DNA of 64,000 nucleotides from Gigaspora margarita (Eukaryota > Glomeromycota > Glomeromycetes > Diversisporales > Gigasporaceae): assembly GCA_009809945.1 (NCBI GenBank), contig WTPW01000195.1:125317-189316 (forward strand), read 5' to 3'. Positions within the stretch are counted from its first letter, which is position 1. Each line of letters starts with the position of its first letter. The position numbers were made by a program, and so were the translations under genes. Below, piece after piece: positions 35,943-47,907 of this stretch. Below the pieces are notes generated by a model. That model did no database searches and was not told where the DNA came from. It worked only from the letters and a program-made list of their open reading frames with translations.

Positions 35943-36485
35943 TGATTTATTAGCAATACAAGATTGAGTTTGCAAATTACAACAGGATCTTGTTACAAAA
36001 GAGGATTATATTAATTATCTTGAAAAAGAAATCTCAATTCGGGATGAGGAGCTAGACCCATTGAGATCAGAAATTTCTAATTTTATAAAACAGTTAGAAA
36101 ATGTAAAGAATCTAAAAAGTGAGAAAATTATATAGATTATTTAGAAAAGCAGTTAGCATTTTTTCAGAATAAAATTGACAAGCTTAATGAAAAAATACTT
36201 GTTTTGTATAAAAATTCTAATGATACTATAGATATGGCGCAACAACCAGGATCATCTAGATTATCTCTATCTGAAAATCAAGCCACAATCCAAAATAATA
36301 GAATTCAGCAAGAGATTAATAATATTAGACAGTATTTTGAAAGCCCAATTACAATAGCACCTTCATTAGATGGTATTAAAGAAAATCTTGATATAATTTC
36401 TGATGCCAGAAATAGGTTTGAAAGGTTAGTACTAAATATATATCCACAGACAAATGCTCGTGCAATTAATGCAAAAAATCGAGTA

Positions 36486-36565
36486 GTGAATTTGCAGACC
36501 CAGCTAACAAATTTGCAAACCCAGTTAGCCAATTTACAAACCCAATTAACCAATTCACAAACCTA
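36486..36565 (+). repeat. 21-bp tandem repeat, about four units
   Basis: Units like AATTTGCAAACCCAGTTAGC repeat about four times and encode the heptad-like NLQTQL(T/A) series in the gag-like block. It is a local coiled-coil expansion. Confidence 0.75.
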
Positions 36566-37467
36566 GTTAGCTATGCTTCAAAATGACTATGGCCTTTTTT
36601 ATCAGGCTTATAAGGCCCACAAAACACAGCATAATATATTTAAATCTCAAGAACTTGATAGACAAATTACAATCTGTGCACAAAAAAGGCAAATATCAGA
36701 ATTACTTCTAAAAAGATTTGCATTAAAATTCAAAAACAGACAAACTTATTAGCATCTACAAAATTGTAAAACAGATGGGGCAATTACTACATATCTCTTA
36801 AATCTTACAAAAAACTGTTATATCAAATGGAAAAATAAATGCAAGACTCTAGAAAATGATTTATTACTTGCTAATATTCAACTGGACAACAAGTAGGGTA
36901 AAGGAAAAATCATGCACAAAATTCTGAACAATTAATTAATAATTTGAATTAGCAAATTTTTGTACTTCAGAATAATCAATCTATAAATAACCAATATAGA
37001 AGAATGGCAGGATACCCACCTCCAAATTTTTATGGCTATCCTGATGAGGATCCAGAAGAATTTATTGATTCTTTTCGCTCATATCTTGTAGCTGTAGGAA
37101 TTGATGTAGCAGCTAGACATGCTCACAGAATTTGAGCACATAGTCTTTTTGAAACATGTCTCAAAGGTGATGCTAAAGATTGGTATAAAAGATCTCTTCG
37201 AAGAAAAAATTAGAAATTGAGAAATTTATTAGATAATACCAGCTAAGCCAATTTAGGTGTGATACAAGAACGAATAGCAGTACAACTTGGAGCGAATTTA
37301 AAACACGGCACCGTGACTAGGCTGAAAATATTGTTATTCCAGCTCATACAGTATTTGATGAAGGCTGGTCTTTTGCTGATGGGCACCCAACAGATCGATT
37401 ACTCAATGCACCAAATGCTAATACCGGACAAACTATAGTAGCAGATAAAATCTGACTTGGCCAGGCA

Positions 37468-37646
37468 AGAACCCTGAAATATACATAAATAGATCAGATA
37501 TGAGTTTGCTTATTTTTAAGGTTTTTTATACAGATCTTTTCTATTTATAGTAATTTGTTGCTTATTTTTGACGTTTTTTCTGCAGATCTTTCCTTTTTAG
37601 TAACCCTATAATTAATTTGACCTATCTATGTATATTTCAGGGTTCT
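37468..37646. mobile_element. 179-bp AGGACCC-family MITE
   Basis: The ends AGAACCCTGAAATATACATA and its inverted partner are flanked by GCCAGGCA/GCCAGACA (37460-37467 and 37647-37654; one mismatch). The whole element is nearly palindromic, with AGATCTTTTCTATTT-type arms. It is inserted in the gag-like block. Confidence 0.88.
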
Positions 37647-39744
37647 GCCAGACAATATACTGGCTTAAAACTAACTATTCCACAGTCACTGCAGAAAAAT
37701 AGCGAATTCTCTTTGGTTCAACGGTTCAAGGCAGTGATCCTGTAGGTCAATTCTATTTTAAGTTACATAAACTTGCTAGACTTGCTAATATTAATAAACA
37801 ACAAATTTGATTACAATTTATTCATGGTATCTCTTCTGATTATCAATTAGAAATTTGACACATTGGAATTAACAGGCCTGTATCTGAATTGCTTACAGAA
37901 CTCGAAGAAATTGAAAGATATAAGACAGAGCAATTATCTGAAGCATATTTATATTCAGGCTCAGATAAATCTCACAGAAAAGACAATTATTCGAACAATA
38001 TTGGTATGACCAAAACTGAAATTGAAAACTTGATAAAATCTATGATGCCATCTATCCAAGAGTTGAAGACTCAGCACTTTGTGCCATCTCAACCGATTTC
38101 TTCACAACTATCTCAATCATACAGGCCACAACCTTCAGAAATCTCTCAAATTATACAAGATAAAAATATGGATAAATTTATACAATGGCTTGCTGGAGAG
38201 ATTCCAGAATTTGTTCCTGTTTCCAAACCTGATTTACCCCAAAACCAGTAATAAAGAAAGTTGAAGTTACAGATAGTGATCCCATAGAGGATATGTGTAG
38301 ACAATTAGAAAACCTTTATATCAATCAGACTAAATTTGCTAAAGCTATGAAAAAGATTTCTAGCAAATCTAAATCCACTTGTTGAAAGACAAAATCAAAA
38401 TCTAAGACCAAAAAAAAGAAATCTGGCAAATCAAAATGTGTTAATGCCTATATAATTTCAGATAAATTATCTTCAGACTCTAGTGATAGTGAAAATAGTA
38501 TGAACTCTAGTGAAAATAAACTTGAAACCAATACCTTGGCATGTTCATGGAATGAATCAGAATCCAGTTCCTCTGAGACCAGTGAGTCTAGTAATTCAGA
38601 AAGTGTTTCAGAAGAATATGAAATCAATGCTACAAAAAAAAAAAACTTATTCTGATACCAAGAGATTAAAGAAGTACAAAAGTGCCAGGCCAAAAACTTC
38701 TAGCAAAAATCCAGTAATACTTCTTCTGATAAAAAGGACAGTAAAGATAGACCTGAGAGTCATTGCTTCGCAATACAAGGTTACTTAAAATTCATTATCC
38801 TAAATGCATTTTTCACTATTTTATGATCAATGGTTGATTCATTTACTCATATACAACCTAAAGAAGTATCTATCAATGGATATAATATGATTAATGCTAA
38901 ATTCATTGCACTAAAAGATCCTGTTCTAAATTATTTTACTTCAAATTTCTCAGACAAAGATCGTGAAAAGTTCTGGCATAAGATTACTATGGTATTCTCA
39001 TATATCTTACAACCAATATCAGATCTAATTCGAATTGCTTCCCAGCAAGCAAATACACTATTGCAAAGCAATGACCCTTCAGGTCTACCCCAAAAGGCAC
39101 AGATGAAATGCAACCAGAAGCAGATATGTCATAGCCAAATCCTATAGAAATTAATTTTATTTGTAAAATTATTCTAATAATGTTGCAACTATTACTTGCC
39201 AAATTACTTCACCATCAGGAAAAAACATTCAAGTACCTGTTGCATTAATAGATAGTGAAGCAAACTGCTCTCTTAAATCAAAAGGTCTTGCAAAACTATT
39301 AGGAATGAATATTGACAAAAATAAAAAACCCTCTATAAAATAGCGTAATAATTCTTTAGAATCTATTGGAACTTGTTATATGTACCAAATACTTTTGGTT
39401 ATGGAGATAATAGTTGTACAATTACAGAAGACTTTCCAGTAATGGACGATGATAAACCTTGGATATTATTAGGCACTCCTTTGCTTGATCGTGCTGGATA
39501 GGAGCCTATTGTCAAGCATGAATTCAAGTTAATATATAAAGGTAAAGTAATTACTATACTTTTTTTAGTACATAAGTCCCAGAGAAAAATATTTAAACCA
39601 GAAATCAACCTTACTTTTCACAAGCAAGATTCAGTCCAAGTATCTACTGATTCTTTTAGTCTGTCCAAAAATGTATTATTAGAGAAATGACATACTTCTG
39701 CAGGTTTTAGCCCAGATTTTAGTCTATCTAGTAAGGATGATTTC

Positions 39745-40320
39745 TTGCAAAACAAGTCATTAGATGATGAATTAGAGATTCAAGACTTTACTTCTTCTCT
39801 GAATCATAATCTGGGTCTAGACTCAAAAAGCCAATGTTCTGCAATAAAAAAAAATAATTAATAAATCACAAGTTCGAGATATTTCTATATAGGAGAAAAT
39901 GTATAAATTAATTCTTCTCTGAATCATAACTCTTTGGATCTAGATATGTCAGGATAGAACTTACTATCTTTCTCTTCTAATTCATGAATAAGCCTCATAT
40001 AGTACCATCTCAGATATATTTTTTCAATGTAAACTCAAATTTATTTCTCATATCTATATCTTTCTGTTGCTTAATACTTTTTAAGATTTCCTCAGTAGAT
40101 TTAATAAATTCTTGATGAAAATTATCTGTAGCTTCTTTGATTCTAGCATTAATCTCTTCTTCAGAGTATTGTGAAGCAATAATGGCACGTAGTGCTGAAT
40201 CTTCGATTCCTCTTGGGGTCTTAATTACTTGGATATTAGTATTGCAAGCAAGCCATTAGATAATGAATCAGAGATTTGAGACTTTGTCGCTTCTTTAAAT
40301 CCTGACTCTTCAGATCTTGA
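39745..40320 (+). repeat. Partial direct repeat after the protease-like part
   Basis: The block around 39745-39830 (CATTAGATGATGAATTAGAG) is repeated in diverged form at about 40236-40320 (CATTAGATAATGAATCAGAG), in the same orientation and about 490 bp apart. It looks like a local duplication rather than LTRs. Confidence 0.5.
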
Positions 40321-40489
40321 AACTGGTGCTTCTATTGTAGAGCAGGGATGCTCTGCATCCATAGGATTATATTGAGATTTTTTTCTTTGATATCTATCAA
40401 CTTCATGTTTTAAAAATGCCTCTATAATAGGGCTAATACTACTGGCTTCACTTTCTGATAATGGATTTTTTTTCAAGTTGTAAGCCGAT

Positions 40490-41800
40490 TCTATCCAGCT
40501 TTTATTAATTAAGAAGGTAGTTGGGTAAGAAGATTTGAATAATTTTCATGAAAAACTATAGAATATTATAAAATATATTTTTATGAAAAATTATAATCTT
40601 TCAAAAAATTTTATAAAATTTCACTTTCAGTATTTTTCATGAATAACAAATATATACAGTACAATATCTAATATAAAAATATACTAATAAGCATGACATA
40701 CATGTCACAGGTGCAGTAGTCACATGACATTGTAACCTGTGGGTCACATACTACTAATCTACCTTTTTGCAATTTGATAATACTGATCTTAAGCATATTT
40801 TACAAAGGGTCCATCAACTCGATAAAGCTATTTCATTACAGCATATTGGATTATTTTAGCTAAATTTATTTGTGTTTTCCATAAATAATATGCTCGCTGG
40901 ATAATAGTTGCTGAATGATTTTTTATATTGTTATCCTATATCTACTTCTTTAAAGATAGTAGGTAACTAGAGCGATCTTAGACAGTGATCACTTTGTGTA
41001 ACCTCACTTGTTACTGTGATTTAACTAAGTCGAAAGGCGTTTTTTAATAAAACTTAACAAAGAAGATTTATGGTAATTTGCAATTATGAAAGAGGCAACA
41101 ATTAAAAGTATATGAAGATACTAGTAACTGTTTAATTTGTGTAGTAAATAAAGGTTTTATTTATTGAAAGAGTATGAAGACTCGATGTTGAACTTGGGGT
41201 CCACATCGGCTGCTTTTATACATTTTTGTTTTTCACAAATGTAACGGTCTATATCTATTACATGTGCAATAAATGCTATATCTACTACTAATAAAATATA
41301 TAGTATAAATAGTATAAATGTGATATATGAAATAAATGATATATGTGTTATAAATAAAATATAGAGTATATATGCTTTAAATATGACATGTTTTATAAAT
41401 GCCATATATGCACTTTGGCGCGCAGTAGATCTCATAGCCAATCAAATTACAGATCTCATATTTGATTANTNATTGGTTCCGATCTTGNCANCCANTGGTC
41501 GNACAGNGATNATNTNTAGCTCGTTAGAACCGTCTCGATGAGCTGATTCGGATGGTGGTCGTTTTATTTAATTTGGATCGGTGGATCAAGAGTTATGAGC
41601 GATTTTGTGTTTTATAGCAATTTCTATAGGTTAACAATATACAAAGTTTTAAAATATACTACTTGGGCTTTAAACTCTCTAAATTTGGAGTTATTAGCTA
41701 TAGATTTATTTCTGGTTAGATTATTTTTAATATGGAATACAAAAATTTCCTAATGATCCTTTCTATTAATATCATATTCTAGTATTAATAAATATTTTAT
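40490..41800. other. Polinton spacer with short repeats and an N-rich patch
   Basis: This holds AT-rich sequence with AAATTTTATAAAATTT-like inverted stretches and an ATAAATG/ATATATG-type short tandem repeat at about 41230-41400. An N-rich patch lies at 41469-41515, and a diverged copy of the 120-bp module (CTCGTTAGAACCGTCTCGAT) at about 41519-41612. The 94-codon minus-strand frame at 41157-41441 is mostly translated repeat. No gene is recognised. Confidence 0.45.
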
Positions 41801-42727
41801 ATATATTTAGGTGGATGATACTTCGCAAATCATGACCAAGCTTCTAGTGTTTTTAAATTATTGATATAGTTTAACCCATATTTGTTTAACATGTATTGGG
41901 CATAATTATTATTGCTTCACAATAACTCTTCGGGTCTAAACATTTTTATATTTGAAAAAATATTAACTTTAACTATATATCTATTTATCTAACTTATTGC
42001 TATAAGCTAGATATGTGGGATACATATTCATTTTGATACCTCTTTGAGAGCTTAACTCTTAAAGCTCATTGTTTAGCCAACTCTAGAGAAATTCCATTTG
42101 ATATAAAATTTTTATATGCTTGTATATGCCAATGACCATATGGCAAACTAGTTATTTTATTAGATAATATTTAATGCTTAGTATCTATAGAGCAAAGAGC
42201 CTTCTTTTCTGATTTGACCAAAGATAATATATGGTCTTTTGATTGAATACCTATATTCTTAGCATGGAATACTTCATTACCAAAGAGATAGTCTCGATAT
42301 ACTAAAGTCATATGATCTGCTTCAGTTCGCATAGCTTCTTGCTCTAATAATAATAATCTATCTACTGGATCATCTAGCAAAGTCCCTTCTAAAGATGGAA
42401 AATATGTATCTGTAGCCATTTCACTCATACCTTTGTTGCTAACTCCCTTATGTTTAGATGTTGTAGACTTATTTGCCAAACATAGTGATAAGATTTGCCT
42501 CAAATTACACTATCTGAAGTTTCATTCTTGTAAAGACCTATAGTTTTTGATTTATTAAGGTTGAAAAGATTAGATTGCTCAGCCATATTCTTATAGATAT
42601 TCTCAGTTTCAACTTGAAATATGTATGAGTCTGTATCTTTATATCCTAACTTAGCACTATCACCATATCTCTCTTTTACATATCCATACCAAAAGCAGTA
42701 CATGTGAAGCTTGCTAAGGCCCAAAAC

Positions 42728-42906
42728 AGGACCTGAAATATACATAGATAGGTCAGGTTAATTATAAAGTTACTAAAAAAGAAAAGATCTGCAGAAAAAA
42801 CTTCAAAAATAAGCAAAAAATTACTATAAATAGAAAAGATCTGCATAAAAAACCTCAAAAATAAGCAAACTCATACCTGACCTATCTATGTATATTTTGG
42901 GGTCCT
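42728..42906. mobile_element. 179-bp AGGACCC-family MITE
   Basis: This element runs from AGGACCTGAAATATACATAG to the inverted end and is flanked by CCCAAAAC/CCCAAGAC (42720-42727 and 42907-42914; one mismatch). Its length is identical to the copies at 37468 and 51273. It is inserted in the pPolB fossil. Confidence 0.88.
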
Positions 42907-43791
42907 CCCAAGACTAATGCTCCAACAATAATAGGCTTGTTAAGAGTCATGCTAGCCTTTTCCATATGTGCTCCGACTAAAGTATTTCCAAGTTGTCAAC
43001 CATACTTAAATGAGGGTTTACGAATTTGTTTAATAAACTTCTTTTTATCTTGCTCATTATTTATAGCCATGAGCTTAACATCTTGATACTTATGAACATT
43101 TTTCATAGTCTGGCCATAAACTGAATTGTTCATAAGCTTAAAAAAATCTTTCTCAAAAGCATTCTTAGCCCCTTGTCGCTTTTTAGTATTAAAAGCAATA
43201 TAGGGTGCAAGCCAGTTAGTTTGGTTAAAAGATAGAATTTCTATTACTTTATCTATTATTATATCTAATTTTACATAATATTAAAGCTCTTGGTAGTGAA
43301 TAACATATTCTTTTCGTGAACCAAGATAAGGTACTAATTTTTTTGTAGCTGAGAAACGTTCACTATCTAAGTTATCTACAAGCTCTGTAGTATGAGAACA
43401 CAACATATCTTTACTTATAGCCATATTCTCTACAGCTGGAGGTAAATCACACAAATAATTATGAGTTTTTAGAAGAAAATGTGTATTGATCTTTAGAAAA
43501 TATCCTCTTTTAGCATCTGCTTTAGTATTAAGAATCTTTTCAAGATATTTCTTTTGCTCATTTGGATTATTCTCAAGATATTTACGACTTATCTCCCATT
43601 TATAATTTCCAATAGACAAATACTGGCTCATGGCTATAAAGATTATTAGCATCAATATAGCTTATCCATATTGTTGGTTTAGATGGGTTAAAGACCTTAC
43701 CTATCTTAGGATTGTTAGCTTTAAAATATCGATAACCTGCTATAGCTATATCTCTGCGCTTAGCCTCTTCTATAAAATCATGCATAGCCAT

Positions 43792-44077
43792 TAGGGTTCC
43801 GCAATTTGATTTGATCTTCAAATATTTGAATCAAATATTTGATCAAATTCAAATTCAAATTTGACTATATTTGATTTGATCAAATTCAAATATGGCCAAA
43901 TTTGATTTGATTTGACAAATATTTGATTTGATTTGAAAATTACTATTAAAAATTCAAACTCAAATCAAATTCAAATCTAAATATCTGAATCAAATCAAAT
44001 TCAAATCAGAGTCAATTTGATTTGATCAAATTCAAATTGACCCAATATTTGATTTGATTTGAATTTGAAAAACCCTA
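43792..44077. mobile_element. hAT-like MITE made of TTTGATTTG repeats
   Basis: This 286-bp element begins TAGGGTTCCG and ends with the inverted AAAAACCCTA, with a perfect 8-bp duplication ATAGCCAT (43784-43791 and 44078-44085). Nearly the whole interior is ATTTGATTTGATCAAATTC-type repeat in both orientations. It is inserted in the pPolB fossil; the perfect duplication suggests it is one of the younger insertions. Confidence 0.88.
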
Positions 44078-46944
44078 ATAGCCATATCTGTAAAGAGCTC
44101 AATTTTAACTCCTGTTATTTTAAGCATAGCATCCCAAGCTAGTGCAGGTGCTAAAACATAATGGCTAGAATCAAGCTCATAATACTGCATACATGTCATT
44201 CAGAATTGGGTCCAAATATTTGCAAGACTGAGTACATTAATTTTAAGATAGAGGTCATAATACTCACCTAGATTCTTACAACCAAAAGTTTCCCATACTT
44301 TTTGGGCATGTTGATAGTCATCTTGTATAATCTTGCCTTTAAGAGTACTATAAAACTCATGAATATGAGGAAGTTCTTTTTCCTTAAATCTATTGTGTGA
44401 ATCAAAATACTAATAAGAATAAACTCCTTTATGATTAGCTAGTAAAATTTGATCTGAAGAATAGTCTTTAAAGTGCTGGCTTGTAATAGGATGGCTGGTA
44501 CCCAAATTTTTTGTAAAATTTGCCAAGCTATTATTCATAAACAGCATACTATCTATATATTTTAGCTAACCTACTTTCATAGTCTTGTATCTCTCAAATG
44601 TCTCAGCTACAACCTTGATCTGATGAGCATTAACTGATTTTCCAACAGATTCACATACTAAGTGAGAATCATAGCCTCAAAAATTATGAAAGACAACTGG
44701 AATAGGGGTTTTCCAAGGTTTGATTTGAAGCTTAATATTACATGCATTGTGAGCAGCTCCTTGAAACTTAACTGTGATATGGCAGTGATCCCAAACCTTT
44801 ATGTCCATAGACTTTGCTTGATTAATATCCTTAGTTATTTTGAGAATTTGTTTTGTTAAAGTCTTATAATCTTTTGAATTTATTGCAATATTTTCTAGCT
44901 TATTATTAAGCCATGATACTCTATTTTCTAAGCTTTTAACTTCATCTCTATTTATAGCAAATTTACCTTTACAAATCCAACAGATATCTGCTTTATTAAA
45001 TTTTTTCTTATCCTTTTCAGTCTCAGCTCATATCATGTTTTACAGCTAAGACTCTATTAATTTTAACCAACTCTTTATCAATTCTTTTAACAAACTTCTG
45101 AGTAGCATTTTTTCCTCTATATAGGTCTGGACCCCATATATCTCCAGTATCGATCTAGTGAACTAGAACAAAAGCTATTGGCCTTTTGCTCTACAATCTT
45201 ACGCATTTTTCTACCATATTCTGATACTGGTTTCATTATACCTCTAGAATAATCCCATTTCTTGTTATCTGATTCAAAGACTGCTATAATAACACATGGT
45301 GCATTGATCATTTGCCTATAATTTTTAAACTTCTAAAATCATTAACCTCTTAGTAGACAAATTGACTCTTTGAGTAGCCTCTCCCAAAATGAAACAATGC
45401 TCTTGATGATAGGCTAAAGATTTTTCTGATGGAAATCTATAAAAGCACTGATTACAAAGATGCTTTTTGCCATGATATTTTGTATCTTTGAATACTAATC
45501 CATCTGGGTTTTTGATCCAAAGAAAATGGTTCTTTTGCCCATACTTATCGTTTTCAGATTTGGTAATATCTGTAAGAGCCATGAGATATATAATATGTTG
45601 TCTATTATAATTTTTGCTAGCTATTACTGGCTTAAAAGTAGCTGATTCCTTTTTCCATCCCCAGATATTAATAGAGATATCAGGATTTATCTCTTCTATC
45701 TTATTGAATATACGTGAGCAGATTGGAGTAGGCATTGGAATTCCATCTAGCTTGACTATATCTAAGTATTGCTTATAATGCTTTTTAGTAAATATTCATT
45801 CAAGATGCTCTGTATACCCATCTTTATTAGCAAAATAACAAGCTAATGCTCCTTGAAGGCAATTATTAGATAGCATACCTGTAACTGGATCGATTATTTT
45901 GGAATTATCAGGATTGATTGGACATTTGGTATTGGCAAGCTTTTTTTGAGTCGAGATATATAATTTACTAACAGTTCTTCGCAAAGTATAAGCTTTAATA
46001 GTTAATGTTTCAATTCTTACCAAATTCCATCCTGATCCTGATTTCATAAATGTGTCTATTTTATTATCTATTTCTGATATAGATAAATTTATATGCTCAT
46101 TGATATTTTCTTCTGTAAGAATAACACGCATAAGGCTTCTATGATGACTAATTATATATGTTGAAATTTTAGTGCTGCTTTTTCACTTGCTAATATGCCC
46201 ATGATATGTGCATTGAGCAACTAATGCAGTTTTTATTTGATCTTTTTTACACAATTCAGCTTTAAGTACCCTTGTAATTTGTTCTTTAGCGTTTTTATAA
46301 GTTGAGGCATATAGGGCACTTCTAAATATTTATTACTATTCTCAACATAGTGATTGAAACTATATTTTATATTATCAGAAGATAGAATATTTGCTTGCTA
46401 TAAACTCATTAATGTTACATTTTGAAGGGGTCTTAAAGGATCAAAATTAGATTCGCATTCTTCGAATATTAACTCTTTGTTCATTAATTTATAATTTTTT
46501 CTTACTAGTTTACCACCAAAATTGCCTTCTACAACTATAATATTTTTTTTGGATAGTCATAGAGCAAGGATCCAGCTAATTCAGACCATTTTTCATCAGT
46601 GCTTGCATTATATCTATCTTCTATATTATCAAACTATTCTATATCATTTTGGAGTAGATTATTTAAAGGCATATTCTGAATAGATGATAAGAGTATATTG
46701 TCTAATAAAATTAAATCATCTACTGGAACATGGTTTTGTATCAGAATTTGATTTGTAGCTAAATTTTGTGGTAATGGTATTGGAGCTACAATAGGATTAC
46801 TAGGTTTGTATAGAAATTTTTGATTTAAGTTGCATCTCTATCTCAAGTCTTTTTAAAATCATCTTTTCCATACCTAGGACATGGAGGTAACATTTTGTAT
46901 ATGGGTGCTGGTATTCCGTTGTTTGTATTAATATACTAAACTTT

Positions 46945-47136
46945 TTGTTTAAATTGAAATTTTCATATTTATATACCGTGATAGGTGAATATACTTGTGA
47001 TTATTTACTTAGAATAGGAGTTATTTGTGGACATACTTGTTATTGGCCTGAAGGATGCCATGAACATTGGAAGGCTAGAAAGCATTTTCCTTGCAAAGTA
47101 TGTAGTAAACTGACTAGCTCTAAACCTGGCCTTTGA
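46945..47136 (+). pseudogene. Cys/His-rich ORF within the Polinton terminal repeat
   Basis: The repeat encodes a small protein with paired Cys and His: CGHTCYWPEGCHEH and then FPCKVC. This resembles the compact zinc-binding modules found in large DNA viruses and virus-like elements. The left repeat carries its counterpart on the minus strand. In this repeat the reading is interrupted by the nested element at 47137. It is a fossil part of the Polinton; its role (DNA binding or regulation at the element ends) is inference. Confidence 0.45.
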
Positions 47137-47344
47137 CAGTGCAAACAACCTAGTCCCGACAAATAAAATTGATGATATTCAAATTGCTAATCCTTCTTCA
47201 AAAAGAATAGTAACCAAAAAATACTATCTTAAAATATTAAATCAAAACAAGCTAAACACTTCCATGGTTTTTAATTTTTTCTAAATCTATTTATAAAAAA
47301 GTTATAGCAGGTTGAAGTTATAGTATTTTTATAATTAAATATAA

Positions 47345-47530
47345 AATTTGGCCGCCCTATATATATTATTAAAACAAGCAATTTGGCCACCCTATGTATA
47401 CTAAATTTGGCCACTCTATATATACTAAATTTGGCCGCCCTATATATACTAAATTTGGCTGCCCTATATATACTAAATTTGACAACCATGTGTCTACTAA
47501 TTAGGCTACTAAATTTGGCTGTCCTATATA
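47345..47530 (-). repeat. Minisatellite, TTTGGCCGCCCTATATATAC units
   Basis: Six or seven units of about 23-29 bp carry the core TTTGGCCGCCCTATATATAC followed by TAAA, with variable C/T and G/A positions. The minus-strand ORF over it simply translates the repeat as RAAKFSIY units. Confidence 0.85.
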
Positions 47531-47533
47531 TCA

Positions 47534-47907
47534 CTATAGTGTGAATGTGGCGTGCATACATATAAAAATATTTTTTACTAAGTTAATATTATATGCCCAC
47601 TAATTGAAAGTTGTAGAGCTCATCAAGATGCATCTAAAGGTGATCATCCAAATCGGCACCGTGGATGGCAAGATATCATCAAAAAATGATTGGACGACTA
47701 TATAAAATCTCTATGTAAATTACAGAGATTTTATATAGTTGTCCAATCGTTTTTCAATGATATCTTGCCATCCACTGGGCTGATTTGGATTATCTAACCA
47801 CCTTTAGATGCGTCTCGATGAGCTCTACAACTTTCAATTAGTGGGCATGTGTCATTAATTTAGTAAAAAATATTTTTATATATATGCATGCCACATTCAC
47901 ACTATAG
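47534..47907. mobile_element. 374-bp near-perfect palindrome
   Basis: The outer edges CTATAGTGTGAATGTGG and CCACATTCACACTATAG are exact inverted copies. The arms match almost throughout, including GGATGGCAAGATATCAT and GATTTTATATAGT, to a centre near 47715. It is probably a foldback MITE nested in the 972-bp element. Confidence 0.85.

Larger units (their letters stand above)
35790..40480 (+). mobile_element. Gag-like and retropepsin-like block inside the Polinton
   Basis: On the plus strand the order is a coiled-coil, Gln-rich N-terminal part with LQTQL repeats near 36490-36560, then a gag-like core with GYPPPNFYGYPDEDPEEFID near 37010. A Ser- and Lys-rich tail at about 38300-38700 is followed by a retropepsin-like part with VALIDSE near 39240 and WILLGTPLLDR near 39460. 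No RT, RNase H or LTRs are seen, so this is either an LTR-kin fragment that landed in the Polinton or a module the Polinton carried. It is old and broken, with roughly a dozen or more breaks. A 179-bp MITE interrupts the gag-like core. Confidence 0.65.
41810..46890 (-). pseudogene. Polinton DNA polymerase B (pPolB) fossil
   Basis: On the minus strand the region reads from a Cys-containing N-terminal zone near 46880, through a zinc-finger-like block near 45450 (KHLCNQCFYRF, then HQEHC). Exonuclease and polymerase parts follow, with the DTDS catalytic motif in LGYKDTDSYIF at about 42640 and a C-terminal block near 41820-41940. This is the protein-primed family B polymerase that replicates Polintons. 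It is broken in many places (more than ten). Two MITEs (42728-42906 and 43792-44077) lie in it. Confidence 0.8.

Noticed and set aside
38448-38788. Open frames on both strands with Ser/Glu-rich or Lys-rich composition
   Set aside because: They lie in the low-complexity tail of the gag-like block; the minus-strand frame is a shadow of the Ser-rich plus-strand sequence.
41157-41441. 94-residue minus-strand ORF with hydrophobic Ile/Phe/Tyr runs
   Set aside because: It translates an ATAAATG/ATATATG short tandem repeat; the membrane-like look is a by-product.
47271-47561. 96-residue ORF with RAAKFSIY repeats
   Set aside because: It is the translation of the TTTGGCCGCCC minisatellite.
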